The notes under the pieces: generated by a model
Database searches by the model: none
What the model was told of the DNA's origin: nothing
The model's input: only the letters and a program-made list of their open reading frames with translations
Assembly (NCBI GenBank): GCA_963725895.1
Contig: CAVSAJ010000001.1
Location: 248,001 to 312,000 of the forward strand
Direction of reading: 5' to 3'
From: Bog-473 sp963725895
GTDB taxonomy: Bacteria; Actinomycetota; Acidimicrobiia; Acidimicrobiales; RAAP-2
Length of the DNA: 64,000 nt
Part shown: positions 9,505-20,052 of the stretch, piece by piece
Numbering within the stretch: position 1 is the stretch's first letter
Layout: the number at the start of each line of letters is the position of its first letter
Program-made: the position numbers and the translations under genes

Positions 9505-10833
9505 GTGAGCGCGGGCTCGTCCGCGCCCTCGTCGCCGTCGGCCCTCCGGACGCCCAAGGGCATGCACGACGTGCTCTGGCCCGAGTCGGCCCGTTGGGAG
9601 CGCACGGTGGTCCGCTTCGCCGCGCTGATCGAGTCGGCCGGGTATGGCCTGACGATCACTCCCATCCTCGAGCATGCCGGTGTGTTCCTACGCGGCATCG
9701 GCGAGGCGAGCGAGGTCGTCGGCAAGGAGATGTACGTCTTCGAGGACCGCGACGGACAGCTGATGGCCCTGCGCCCCGAGGGCACCGCTCCCATCGCCCG
9801 CACCTTCGTGCAGCACCATCCGGTGCCGCCCTGGAAGGCCTGGTACGTCGCGCCGTCATTCCGCCACGAGAATCCCCAGCACGGCCGCTACCGCCAGCAC
9901 CACCAGCTGGGCGTCGAGGCCCTCGGCGTGGCGGACGCCGACCTCGACGTGGAGGTCGTATCGCTGGCGCACGACTTCTTCGTGGGCCTCGGCTTGCGTG
10001 CGGTGACGCTCAAGCTGCACTCCATGGGCGACGGCACCTGCAGGCCGGGCTACGTCGCCCTCCTGGCGGCCTTTCTGGCCGAGCGGGCTGACCAACTCTG
10101 CCCGGCCCACCGGGAGCGCCACCTGGAGAACCCTCTGCGCGTGCTCGACTGCAAGTCCGACGAGTGCCGCGCCGCGACCGAGGACGCACCGCGTCTTCTC
10201 GACCATCTCTGCGACCCCTGCCGGGAACACTTCGCCCGGGTGAGAACCGGGCTCGACGCGCTGGACGTCGGTTACACCATCGACCACCGGCTGGTGCGCG
10301 GCTTCGACTATTACACCCGGACGACGTTCGAGTTCGCGGCCGGCGCACTGGACGCGGCGCAGAACGGCGTGGGCGGGGGAGGTCGCTACGACGGCTTGGT
10401 CGAGGTGCTGGGCGGAGACCCGACGCCCGGCATCGGGTTCGGGATCGGGATCGAGCGGGTGCTCTTGGCCTGTGACGCCGAAGGTGTTTTCAGCACGGAG
10501 GCGACGATGGCCGAGCGGCCGCTGCACGTGTACGTGATCGACACCGCCGGGGGTGAGGCCGCCGTCACCCTGACCGCCGAGTTGCGCCGGGCCGGGCTGC
10601 GGGCCGACCGTGCCTTCGACGGCCGCTCCATGAAGTCCCAGATCAAGTCCGCCGACCGCTCGGGCGCGCTGGTCGCGCTCGTCGTCGGCCCCCAGGAGCT
10701 CGCCGCGGGCACCGTCGGACTCCGGCCGCTCCGCAGCGGCGAGGAGCAGCGCGCTGTGCCGAGGGCTGCCATTGTGGAGGAGCTCACCGCCTACTTCGCC
10801 GCGCACCCGCGGAACGACCACGAGACGGTCTGA
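9505..10833 (+). CDS. hisS: Histidyl-tRNA synthetase
   Basis: Charges tRNA-His, a class II synthetase of the cytoplasm. 442 residues. Motif 2 appears as ALRPEGTAPIARTF, the histidine-binding loop as LVRGFDYYTRTTFEF, and motif 3 as PGIGFGIGIERVLL. The C-terminal ~95 residues form the anticodon-binding domain (HVYVIDTAGG to ALVALVVG). GTG 9505 follows a GTGAGGAG ribosome-binding site 21 nt after relA stops. aspS follows 17 nt downstream, so relA-hisS-aspS probably form one transcript. Confidence 0.96.
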   Translation: MSAGSSAPSSPSALRTPKGMHDVLWPESARWERTVVRFAALIESAGYGLTITPILEHAGVFLRGIGEASEVVGKEMYVFEDRDGQLMALRPEGTAPIARTFVQHHPVPPWKAWYVAPSFRHENPQHGRYRQHHQLGVEALGVADADLDVEVVSLAHDFFVGLGLRAVTLKLHSMGDGTCRPGYVALLAAFLAERADQLCPAHRERHLENPLRVLDCKSDECRAATEDAPRLLDHLCDPCREHFARVRTGLDALDVGYTIDHRLVRGFDYYTRTTFEFAAGALDAAQNGVGGGGRYDGLVEVLGGDPTPGIGFGIGIERVLLACDAEGVFSTEATMAERPLHVYVIDTAGGEAAVTLTAELRRAGLRADRAFDGRSMKSQIKSADRSGALVALVVGPQELAAGTVGLRPLRSGEEQRAVPRAAIVEELTAYFAAHPRNDHETV

Positions 10834-10850
10834 GCCCCGAGCCCACCACC

Positions 10851-12621
10851 ATGACGACTGAGCAGAACCGCCCGACCGCCCTGCGCACCCACCTCTGCGG
10901 GGTGCTGCGCGCCGAGGACGTGGGCGCGACCGTGCGCCTCTGCGGCTGGGTGGCCCGGCGGCGCGAGCACGGTGAGCACCTCGCTTTCGTGGACCTGCGC
11001 GACCACTCGGGCATCATCCAGTGCGTGGTGGACGGGTCGGTCGACGTCCGTAGCGAGTGGGTGATCGCCGTGATCGGGACGGTGCGACACCGTCCCGAGG
11101 GCACAGTGAACGCCGCCATCGACACCGGCGAGGTCGAGATCGGCGACTGCACCGTCGAGGTGCTCAACGAGGCCGAGCCGCCGCCCTTCCCGGTGGACGA
11201 CCGGGCCGAGGCGGACGAGCCCGTCCGGCTCAAGTACCGCTACGTGGACCTCAGACGCCCGCGTATGCAGCGCAACCTGCGACTTCGAGCGCGGGTCAAC
11301 GCGGCGCTGCGCGCCGGCAATGGACCGGCAGGGCTTCGCCGAGATCGAGACGCCCATCTTGTGGGCGCCGACGCCGGAGGGCTCGCGGGAGTTCTCTGTT
11401 CCCTCCAGGCTCCACCACGGCAACTTCTACGCGCTGCCTCAGAGCCCCCAGCTCGCGAAGCAGCTCTTGATGGTGGGCGGCTTCGACCGCTATTTCCAGA
11501 TCGCCCGCTGCCTGCGCGACGAAGACCTGCGTGCCGACCGCCAGTTCGAGTTCATGCAGCTCGATATGGAGTGCTCGTTCGCCTCCCAAGACGACGTCAT
11601 GGGCTTCGTCACCGAGGCCGTCCTCGACGCCGCCGAGGCCGCCACCGGCGAGCGACCCCCCCCGATTGAGCGCATGACCTGGGCCGATGCCCTGGACCGC
11701 TTCGGCACCGACAAGCCCGACCTCCGGTTCGGGATGGAGCTGGTCGACCTCACCGCGGCCTTCGAGCAGACCGAGGTGAAGGCCTTCTCCTCGCCGTGTG
11801 TCAAGGCGATCGTGGTCCCCGACGGCGCAGCCTTCCCGCGTTCGCGGCTCGACGAGCTGACCGAGCAGGCGAAGAAGGCCGGGGCGGCGGGCCTCGCCTG
11901 GTTCCGCGTCGTCGAGAGCGGCGGCGCGGGCCCGGGTCCCGGATTGGACGGACCGTTGGCGCGCCACCTCTCGGGGCAGGAGGTGGTGCGCGTCCTGGAA
12001 CAGACGAAGGCGGCACCCGGTGACCTCGTCCTCGCCGTCTCGGATCAGTACCAGCGCACGTGCACGGTGCTCGGCACGTTGCGCACGGCCATCGGCGGCC
12101 CGCCGGTGAGCGAGGGACCGCACCGCTACGTGTGGGTCGTCGACTTCCCGATGTTCGAGGCCGGCAGTGACGGCACGCCGCATCCGGCGCACCACCCCTT
12201 CACGATGCCCTATCCCGAGGACCTGCCACTGCTCACCACCGACCCGTTGCGGGCGCGCTCGCAGGCCTACGACCTCGTGCTCAACGGATGGGAGCTCGGG
12301 TCGGGGAGTGTCCGTATTCATCACAGGGAGATCCAGGAGCAGGTGTTCGCCGCACTGGGGATCGGGCCCGAAGAGGCCGAGGCGCGCTTCGGGTTCCTGT
12401 TGGGCGCATTCCGCTATGGCGCACCGCCGCACGCGGGCTTCGCCGTCGGGCTCGACCGCCTGGCGGCGATCCTGGCGGGCGAGGAGAACATCCGAGAGGT
12501 GATCGCGTACCCGAAGACGCAGTCCGGCGCGGACCCGCTGACGGGCGCGCCGTCGCCGCTGCCGGCGGCCTCCCTGGCCGAGCTCGGCATCCGGGTCGTG
12601 GCGCCGAAAGCGCCGAACTGA
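10851..12621 (+). CDS. aspS: Aspartyl-tRNA synthetase (one frame break)
   Basis: Charges tRNA-Asp (class II). The first 155 residues contain the OB-fold anticodon-binding domain (RLCGWVARRREHG). The frame then breaks near 11316: dropping one G of CCGGC restores RVNAALRAAMDRQGFAEIETP and gives 589 residues. The remainder has QSPQLAKQLLM, the motif 2 region RCLRDEDLRADRQFEF, the bacterial GAD insertion and motif 3 GFAVGLDRLAAILAG. An essential gene is unlikely to be truly broken. Whether it also charges tRNA-Asn cannot be told from this window. Confidence 0.92.
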
Positions 12622-12637
12622 GCCCGGCGGCCGGTTC

Positions 12638-13957
12638 GTGTCCCTCTTCGCCGACGCCGCCGACCGCCGCCGCAAGAGCCAGGCGCCGCTCGCCGACCGT
12701 CTCCGCCCACGCACCCTCGACGAGGTCGTCGGTCAGCAGCACCTCGTCGGCCCCGGCGCCCCCTTGCGCGTCTTGGCCGAGTCGGACCAGGTCGGCTCCG
12801 CGATCCTCTGGGGCCCTGCCGGCACCGGCAAGACGACGTTGGGCCGCCTCCTCGCCGACGCCAGCGCCAAACACCTGACGACGCTGTCGGCGACGGGGGC
12901 CGGGGTGAAGGACGTGCGGGAGGCCCTCGCCGACGCCGAGCGCCGCCTGGGCGAGCAGGGCCAGGGAACCATCTTGTTCATCGACGAGGTGCACCGTTTC
13001 TCCAAGTCGCAACAAGACGTGCTGCTCCCCGCCGTCGAGAACGGGCTGGTCGTGTTCATCGGAGCCACCACGGAGAACCCTTTCTTCGAGGTCAATCCGC
13101 CCCTGTTGAGCCGGGCCTCACTGTGGCGGCTGCACCCCTTGTCGCCCGACGACCTGCGCGTGCTGGTTGAGCGTGGTTTGCGGATCGAGGGCGCGGATGC
13201 CGAGGCCGATGCGATCGACGCGGTGGTGGCGGCGTGCGAGGGCGACGCGCGCGCGGCTCTGACGACGGTCGAGGTGGCGGCCGCGCTGGCTCGTGCCCGA
13301 GCCGGCGCGGGCGGCGGTGACGCATCTGAGTCGGCGCCCCTCGTGCTCACGATGGACGACATGGCGCGTGCACGCGACGGAAGGCTGTTCCATCAGGGCG
13401 CCGACGAGCACTACGACCAGATCAGCGCACTCATCAAGAGCGTGCGGGGATCGGACCCCGACGCCGGCCTCTACTGGATGGCCCGCATGATCGAGGCCGG
13501 GGAGGACCCCCGGTTCTTGGCCCGGCGCATGGTGATCCTCGCCAGCGAGGACATCGGGCTGGCCGACCCACAGGCGTTGCTGGTGGCCGAGGCCGCGGCC
13601 CGTGCCGTCGAGTACGTCGGCCTGCCCGAGGCTGCGCTCAACCTCGCGGAGGCCGTGATCTACCTGGCCAGGGCGCCGAAATCTAATTCCGTCGTTGTTG
13701 CGTTGGGGCGGGCGCAGGCAGACGTCCGTGCGAGCGTGAGTCAAGAAGTGCCTGCGCATCTGCGCGACGCCCACTACAGGGGGGCGGCGACACTCGGCCA
13801 CGGCGAGGGGTACGTCTACCCCCATGACGATCCCACCGGCGTGGTGCGGCAGCAGTATCGTCCAGACGCGCTCGAGGGTCACGTGTACTACGAGCCATCC
13901 CCCCACGGTGCAGAGGGCACGGGCGGGACCAGCCGAGGCAGGGAGGCCGATACGTGA
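12638..13957 (+). CDS. rarA: Replication-associated recombination protein RarA (MgsA)
   Basis: AAA+ ATPase of the clamp-loader family that acts at stalled replication forks. 439 residues, GTG start. Walker A is GPAGTGKTT (about residues 66-74), Walker B is ILFIDEVHRF, sensor 1 is GATTENP. The C-terminal half has the MgsA-type domain (EDPRFLARRMVILASEDIG, LAEAVIYLARAPKSN). It lies 16 nt after aspS, and its stop overlaps the start of the S53 peptidase gene. Gene order aspS-rarA-alaS is common in actinobacteria, apart from the peptidase inserted here. Confidence 0.94.
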   Translation: MSLFADAADRRRKSQAPLADRLRPRTLDEVVGQQHLVGPGAPLRVLAESDQVGSAILWGPAGTGKTTLGRLLADASAKHLTTLSATGAGVKDVREALADAERRLGEQGQGTILFIDEVHRFSKSQQDVLLPAVENGLVVFIGATTENPFFEVNPPLLSRASLWRLHPLSPDDLRVLVERGLRIEGADAEADAIDAVVAACEGDARAALTTVEVAAALARARAGAGGGDASESAPLVLTMDDMARARDGRLFHQGADEHYDQISALIKSVRGSDPDAGLYWMARMIEAGEDPRFLARRMVILASEDIGLADPQALLVAEAAARAVEYVGLPEAALNLAEAVIYLARAPKSNSVVVALGRAQADVRASVSQEVPAHLRDAHYRGAATLGHGEGYVYPHDDPTGVVRQQYRPDALEGHVYYEPSPHGAEGTGGTSRGREADT

Positions 13958-16872
13958 AGCGGGGTCGTGGGAGTCGCAACGCGTTCGTCGTTGCGGCGCT
14001 CGGGGGGGTGGTGCTCGGCGGTGTGTCGTTGGCGCCCGCCCTCGCCGCGAATGCAGCGGGTCCTGCCAGTCCTGTGAGCGCAGCCGCCACCGCAGATGGC
14101 ACCGCAGGCGCCACCGCAACCCCTGGGAAGGTGCTCTTGCCTCAGGCGGCGCCCGCGCTCCCGTCGAACGTCAAGGCGATCGGGCCGGCACCCCAGAACC
14201 AGGTCCTCGACCTCGATGTGACGCTCGCCGGTCAAGACCCCGCCGGACTGGCGCAAGCAGTGGCTGGCGTCTCGACACCGGGTTCGCCGCAGTACCGCCG
14301 GTACCTGACTGCCGCGCAGTACGCGGCGGAGTTCGGACCCAGTGCGAGCGAGGTGGCGCAGGTGTCGTCCGCGCTAAGCGACGAGGGTCTCACGGTGGGG
14401 ACGCCCCAACCCGGATCGACGCTGCTGCCCGTCAGCGGCTCCGTTGCCACCGTGGCGGCTGCCTTTGAGACCCCGATGGAGACGGTGCAGTCGTCGAGTC
14501 AGTCCCATGCCCTGGTCAACACCGCGGCACCGCAGATCCCGGCCTCTCTCTCGGGCAGCGGTCACCGGGGTGGTCGGCCTGAACGGTCTCTTTCAGGAGC
14601 ACTCCATGCTCCTGCATTCGCCGTCGCACGCCGGCTCGAGCTCGGGCGGAGGCACCCCCGCCAACCAGGGCCACGCGCTCGGCCATGCCGCGACGCCACA
14701 GGCCTGCGCGGCGGCGCAGGGCCAGGCGTTCGACGGGGCCTACACCTCGACGCAAATGGCGTCGGTGTTCGGTCTCAACCAGCTCTTCGGGCAGGGCCGT
14801 ACCGGCCTCGGACAGACGATCGCTGTCGTCGAGTTCGAGCAGTACCTGTCGTCGGACTTCCAGGCGTTCGAGTCCTGCTACGGACTGAGCAGCTCGATCC
14901 GAAACATCAGCATCGACGGAGGACCGCCGCCGGGCGCCGGGTTGCGGGGAAGCAGCCCTCGATGTCGAGCTCGCGTCGTTCAACGCGCCGAACGCGTCGT
15001 TGCTCGTCTACGAGGCACCCAACAACAACGACGCCGCATCCCTCGACTTGTTCAACACCATCGCCAGCCAGGACGCCGCATCCGTCGTGACCACCAGTTG
15101 GGGCGATTGCGAGCAGTTCATCAACGCCAGTGACCCCAACTACATCTCCGAGGAAAGCTCGATCTTCGAGCGCATGGCCCTCCAGGGTCAAACGATGATT
15201 GCTGCCTCGGGGGACACGGGGTCAGAGGACTGCTACAACACGCCAGTCGAGAGCACCAGCCCTCGCCGTCGACGACCCTGGTTCCCAGCCCGACGTCGTC
15301 AGTGTCGGCGGCACCGCCCTGCCGAGCGCCTCAGCCTCCTCGCAGGTGGTGTGGAACAATTGCACCGGCCAGCCCGCAAGTTCGTGTGCCAGGGATGCCC
15401 TGGCCGGCGCACCGATCGGAGCCGGGGGTGGCGGTTTCTCTGAGGAGTGGACCAGGCCGTCGTACCAGAACGGGTTCACCGCGGACCCCATGCGGGCCGT
15501 GCCCGACATCTCGTATCCGGCCAATCCTTCCGAGGGCGGTGTCGTGAGTTACTACCGCGGGGGATGGACGGCGTTCGGTGGGACGAGCGTCGCCGCGCCC
15601 ACCAACGCCGGCCTCTTCGCGGACACCAACCAAGGCTGTTACAGCCGTTTGGGGATGGTGGCACCGGCGCTGTACGCCAACGGTGGCGCAGGAAACACCA
15701 ACTACACGGATATCACCTCTGGCAGCAACGACTTCACCGACACCAACTTCGGCGACTACGGCGCGACGGCCGGCTTTGATCCTGCCAGCGGCTTGGGCAC
15801 ACCGGTCGACCAGAACCTCTCCCCGGCGCTCCAGGGCGGAGACGGCTGCCCGTCAGTCTCCGCGCTCTACCCCAACACGGGACCGCTCAGTGGCAGCGGG
15901 GCCATCACGATCTTCGGCGGCGGCTTCGCCGACGCCTCCTCGGTGACCTTCGGCGCCCTCGGGACGGGCCGCATCGTGTCGCAGACGGCCAACACCATCT
16001 CGGTCATCCCGCCCAACGCGACCGGCGCCGTGTGCGTCGACGTGACGGTGGCCAATCCCTTGGGGATCTCCGCCACCTCGGAAGCCGACCACTACGGGTT
16101 CGACGGCGACCTCGACTGCGGCGAGGGCTATCGCTTCGTGGCCTCCGACGGCGGCATCTTCGACTTCGGTCTCGCCGGCTTCTACGGCAGCGCCGGCAGC
16201 CTGCGTCTCAACGCGCCGGTCGTGGGCATGGCCGACACCCCGAGCACCAACGGCTATTGGCTGGTCGCCTCCGACGGCGGCATCTTCACCTACGGCGACG
16301 CGCAGTTTTACGGCTCCATGGGTGGCCAGCACCTGAACCGGCCCATCGTGGGCATGGCAGCGACGCCCAACGGCGGTGGGTACTGGCTCGTGGCCTCCGA
16401 CGGCGGGATCTTCAGCTTCGGCAACGCGCAGTTCTATGGGTCCACCGGCAGCATGCGTCTGAACAAACCGATCGTCGGCATGGCCTCGACGCCCGACGGC
16501 GCTGGATACTGGCTGGTCGCCTCCGACGGCGGCATCTTCACCTACGGCGACGCGCAGTTCTACGGTTCCACCGGATCCATCCACCTGAACTCGCCGGTGG
16601 TCGGCATGGCGGCCGCGCCCGGGGGAGGGGGTTACTGGCTGGTCGCCTCCGACGGCGGCATCTTCGACTATGGAACGGCCGGCTTCTTCGGGTCGGCGGG
16701 CAGCATCCGCCTCAACGAGCCCGTGGTCGGCATGGCGGGTACTCCCGATGGCGGTGGCTACTGGTTGGTCGCAGCCGACGGCGGCATCTTCACCTATGGC
16801 GACGCGCCCTTCTACGGCTCGACGGGCAGCCTGCACCTGAACAAGCCGATCGTCGGCATGGCCTCGACCTGA
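13954..16872 (+). CDS. Secreted S53 (sedolisin-type) peptidase with IPT/TIG domain and six 42-residue repeats (three frame breaks)
   Basis: Predicted exported acid-type serine-carboxyl peptidase. GTG 13954 overlaps the rarA stop. Corrected for three single-base insertions (G in 14553-14555, G in 14939-14941, A at 15258) it is 971 residues. Parts in order: signal peptide (basic, then hydrophobic to ALAANAAGP); activation pro-domain (about 65-215); peptidase core with the catalytic Glu and Asp in EAALDVEL (codons at 14949 and 14961) and the nucleophile Ser in GGTSVAAP (codon at 15586); an IPT/TIG domain (VSALYPNTGPLSGSG onward); and six C-terminal repeats. The active site is complete once frames are corrected. 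The gene is inserted between rarA and alaS. Natural substrate unknown. Confidence 0.85.
16126..16869 (+). repeat. Six tandem 126-bp (42-aa) repeats in the S53 peptidase
   Basis: Each unit begins GYWLVASDGGIF (GYRFVASDGGIF in the first), continues TYGDAQFYGSTGS and ends LNxPIVGMAxTPxGG. Five units are complete at 42 residues and the sixth stops at 38. The regular Tyr/Trp/Gly pattern suggests beta-propeller or beta-solenoid blades for surface or polymer binding. I recognise this repeat type from Acidimicrobiia secreted proteins. Function not established. Confidence 0.9.
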
Positions 16873-16880
16873 CTTCGACC

Positions 16881-16920
16881 CGACCTCGACCCACCTCGAC
16901 CCACCTCGACCCACCTCGAC
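16881..16920. repeat. Short 10-bp direct repeats
   Basis: CCACCTCGAC occurs three times in a row (16891-16920), preceded by the variant CGACCTCGAC (16881-16890), directly after the peptidase stop codon and before the alaS promoter. Confidence 0.85.
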
Positions 16921-16987
16921 CTGAACTCGGCGACAGACAGGGCAAAAGACCCGAGAGGGCGGGCCCCGAGGCCGATTTTGCCCCCGG

Positions 16988-16993
16988 TAAGCT
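16988..16993 (+). promoter_or_regulatory. Probable alaS -10 box (leaderless)
   Basis: TAAGCT ends 7 nt before the alaS ATG at 17000, so transcription would start at the initiation codon. No Shine-Dalgarno sequence precedes the ATG. Confidence 0.55.
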
Positions 16994-16999
16994 GGGGCG

Positions 17000-19594
17000 A
17001 TGGACGCCAATGGACTGAGGGCGGCCTTCACGCGCTTCTTCGCTGATCGGGGCCACTCTGTCGTCCCGTCAGCCAGCCTCATTCCCCACGACCCGTCGGT
17101 CCTCTTCACCATCGCGGGCATGGTGCCTTTCAAGCCCTACTTCGTGGGTGAGGAGACACCCCCCTGGCGCCGCGCCACGTCCATTCAGAAGTGTTTCCGC
17201 ACCCCCGACATCGACATCATCGGGACGGACACCTACCACTGCACCTTCTTCGAGATGCTCGGCAACTTCAGCTTCGGGGACTACTTCAAGGCCGACGCCA
17301 TCCCCATGGCGTGGGAGCTCCTCACCGAGGTCTTCGCCCTCGACGGCGACCGCCTCTGGATCACCGTGCACGAGAGCGACGACGAAGCCGAGCAGATCTG
17401 GATCGACAAGATCGGCGTCCCGCCCGAGCGCATCCAGCGCATGGGCGACGAGGACAACTTCTGGGCCATGGGTGAGACCGGCCCCTGCGGTCCCGACTCG
17501 GAGATCTTCATCGACAAGGGTGTCGAGTACGGGCACGACGGCGGGCCCAAGCACGGCGGCAGCAACCGCTTCGTCGAGATGTGGAACCTCGTCTTCATGC
17601 AGTACAACCGCGACGAGGCCGGCGTGCTCTCCGAGCTGCCCCGCAAGAACATCGACACCGGTGCGGGCTTGGAGCGGATCCTGCCCGTCCTCCAGGGCAA
17701 GGATTCCACGTTCGATACCGACCTGTTCCTGCCGATCATCGACGCGGCGGCCTCCGTCATCGGTACCGGATACGGGACCGATGAACGGGTCGACGTGTCC
17801 CTGCGGGTTCTCGCCGACCACGCCCGCGCCATGACCATGCTGGTGGCCGACGGGGTGCTCCCGGCCAACGAAGGTCGGGGCTACGTCCTGCGTCGCGTCG
17901 TGCGGCGCGCGGTGATGGCGGCACGCCGCCTGGGGGTGGACAAACCCATCGGGCCGACGCTCGTCCAGGCGGCGACGGCAGTGCTGGGGGAGGCGTGGCC
18001 CGCGCTCGTGGGCCAGCACGATCTGATCGTCAACGTGGTGGCGCGCGAGGAAGCGGGGTTCGACCGCACCCTGCGCGCCGGGCTCGGCCGGCTCGAAGAG
18101 GCCATTGCGACGGGGGGCAAGGTGCTGCCGGGCGACGTCGCCTTCACGCTGCACGACACGCACGGCTTCCCCGTCGAGCTCACCGAGGAACTGGCGCGCG
18201 ACGCGGGGGTCGAGGTCGACCGCGCCGGGTTCGACGCCGCCATGCGCGAACAACGCGAGCGGGCCCGGGCGGCCGCCAAGTCGTCGCACGCCGGCGACGA
18301 AGCCGCCTACCGCGCCCTGCTCGAGACCGAGGGCCAGACCGCCTTCGTCGGACGCGGCATCGAGAACTACGAGGCACCGGGCCGCGTGCTCGCTGTGCTC
18401 GAGCGCATGGGCGGCAACGACGGGTCCGACGATGCGGACGTTGCGGGGACCGTCGAGATCGTCCTGGATCGCACCCCCTTCTACGCCGAGGGCGGTGGTC
18501 AGATCGGCGACACCGGGACCATCGTGACCGAGTCGGGTATCGCGGACGTCTACGACACCCAGTACGCGGTGCCCGGCCTGATCGTGCACAAGGCGCGTGT
18601 CGACGGCGAGATGGTGCCCGGCCAGGACGCGCTGGCCACCATCGACCCCGAGCGCCGCGAGGCCATCCGCCGCAACCACACGGCGACGCACCTCTTGCAC
18701 GCCGCGCTACGGACCGTGCTCGGCGACCACGTGCGCCAGCAGGGATCGCGCGTGGAGCCCGGGTACCTGCGCTTCGACTTCTCCCACCACGCGCAGCCGA
18801 CCCGGGAAGAGCTCGACGAGGTGTTCGCCTTGGCCAACGAGGCCGTGCTGACCGATGTGGGAGTCGAGACGACGGAGACCTCGCGCGAGGACGCAGAGCG
18901 AATGGGCGCCATCGCCTTCTTCGGTGACAAATACGGTTCCTCGGTCCGTGTCGTTCAGGCGGGGCCGAGCTCGCTCGAGTTCTGCGGCGGGACCCACGTC
19001 GACTCGCTGGGGCAGATCGGGCCAATCACTCTCTTGTCGGAGGGCTCGATTGGCTCGAACACGCGGCGGATCTTTGCCCTCACGGGCAAGGCGTCGTTGG
19101 CTCGGGCCATCGAGCGCGAGCGGTTGGTCCAGTCGGCTGCCGAGCTGTTGCGCACCGAGCCCGACGAGCTCTTGGCTGCGATCGGTCGCGTGATGGAGCG
19201 TCAGCGCGACACCGAGCGGGAGCTGTCCAGGCTGCGCCAGCAGTCGAGCGAAGCCGAGGCGAAGAACCTGGCCGCCAAGGCGACGTCGGATGGCGGCGTC
19301 GTGGTGGCCCGACGCGACCAGGTGCAGCCTGACGCGCTTCGCTCGCTGGCCCAGGCCGTCTTACGTCACGACGGCGTGCGGGCCGTGGTGCTCGGCGGCT
19401 CACCTGATGGTTCCAGCGTGGCCATTGCCGCGGCCACCGGTGGTGAGCCAAACGCCACCCAGCTCGTGAAAACGCTGGGTCCGATGGTGGGCGGCGGGGG
19501 AGGAGGCTCGGCCGAGCTGGCGCAGGCCGGCGGGAAGGACCCTTCGCAGATCGACGCAGCGCTGGCCGAGGCACAGCGGCTCCTCTCCGCGTGA
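17000..19594 (+). CDS. alaS: Alanyl-tRNA synthetase
   Basis: Charges tRNA-Ala and edits mischarged tRNA. 864 residues. The catalytic core opens with FTRFFADRGHSVVPSASLIP and carries TSIQKCFRTPDIDIIG and FFEMLGNFSFGDYFK. The editing domain has both zinc-binding elements, HTATHLLHAAL and CGGTHVDSLGQIG. The C-Ala domain ends with GGGGGGSAELAQAGG. It leads the transcript alaS-ruvX-mltG-aroE with 4-nt overlaps. The start is fixed by the -10 box exactly 7 nt upstream. Confidence 0.97.
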   Translation: MDANGLRAAFTRFFADRGHSVVPSASLIPHDPSVLFTIAGMVPFKPYFVGEETPPWRRATSIQKCFRTPDIDIIGTDTYHCTFFEMLGNFSFGDYFKADAIPMAWELLTEVFALDGDRLWITVHESDDEAEQIWIDKIGVPPERIQRMGDEDNFWAMGETGPCGPDSEIFIDKGVEYGHDGGPKHGGSNRFVEMWNLVFMQYNRDEAGVLSELPRKNIDTGAGLERILPVLQGKDSTFDTDLFLPIIDAAASVIGTGYGTDERVDVSLRVLADHARAMTMLVADGVLPANEGRGYVLRRVVRRAVMAARRLGVDKPIGPTLVQAATAVLGEAWPALVGQHDLIVNVVAREEAGFDRTLRAGLGRLEEAIATGGKVLPGDVAFTLHDTHGFPVELTEELARDAGVEVDRAGFDAAMREQRERARAAAKSSHAGDEAAYRALLETEGQTAFVGRGIENYEAPGRVLAVLERMGGNDGSDDADVAGTVEIVLDRTPFYAEGGGQIGDTGTIVTESGIADVYDTQYAVPGLIVHKARVDGEMVPGQDALATIDPERREAIRRNHTATHLLHAALRTVLGDHVRQQGSRVEPGYLRFDFSHHAQPTREELDEVFALANEAVLTDVGVETTETSREDAERMGAIAFFGDKYGSSVRVVQAGPSSLEFCGGTHVDSLGQIGPITLLSEGSIGSNTRRIFALTGKASLARAIERERLVQSAAELLRTEPDELLAAIGRVMERQRDTERELSRLRQQSSEAEAKNLAAKATSDGGVVVARRDQVQPDALRSLAQAVLRHDGVRAVVLGGSPDGSSVAIAAATGGEPNATQLVKTLGPMVGGGGGGSAELAQAGGKDPSQIDAALAEAQRLLSA

Positions 19595-20052
19595 GCTCGG
19601 CAGAGGCGGGCGACGACCGCTCGCGCGCCGCGGGCCGGGTGGCGGCGCTCGACCTGGGTGCCAAGCGCATCGGCGTGGCGTTTTCCGATCGTGGCCGCAG
19701 CATCGCCAGTCCGTGGGGGACCATCGAGCGCAGCGGTGACCCGGCACGTGACCGCCGGGCGGTGATCGAGGCGGTGCGCGAGGTCGAGGCGTCCACCGTG
19801 GTGGTCGGTCTGCCGCTCAGTCTCTCGGGGGCCACGGGCCCCGCTGCCAAGGCGGCATTGGCAGAGGCGGCCGAGCTACGCCAGCTGCTCGAGCCCGATG
19901 GCGTCGCCGTCGAGACGGCCGACGAGCGCTTCACGACGGTGGAGGCGGAGCGGGCCCTGCGGGCGGCGGGCCGGACCGGGAAGGCGGCCCGAAAGGTGGT
20001 CGACAGTGCAGCAGCGATGGTCCTGCTCCAAGCCTGGCTGGACAACAGATGA
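19591..20052 (+). CDS. ruvX: Putative pre-16S rRNA nuclease / Holliday-junction resolvase-like RuvX (YqgF)
   Basis: RNase H-fold nuclease thought to mature the 5' end of 16S rRNA. 153 residues. The first acidic residue sits in AALDLGAKRIGVAFSD; the later conserved elements are VVGLPLSLSG, ETADERFTTVEAE and DSAAAMVLLQAWL. The GTG start overlaps the alaS stop. The position between alaS and mltG is the conserved one in many Gram-positive genomes. Confidence 0.93.
   Translation: MSSAEAGDDRSRAAGRVAALDLGAKRIGVAFSDRGRSIASPWGTIERSGDPARDRRAVIEAVREVEASTVVVGLPLSLSGATGPAAKAALAEAAELRQLLEPDGVAVETADERFTTVEAERALRAAGRTGKAARKVVDSAAAMVLLQAWLDNR

Noticed and set aside
16881..16920. CCACCTCGAC repeats as a possible CRISPR or attachment site
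   Set aside because: Units are only 10 bp, contiguous, without spacers and without cas genes or an integrase nearby.
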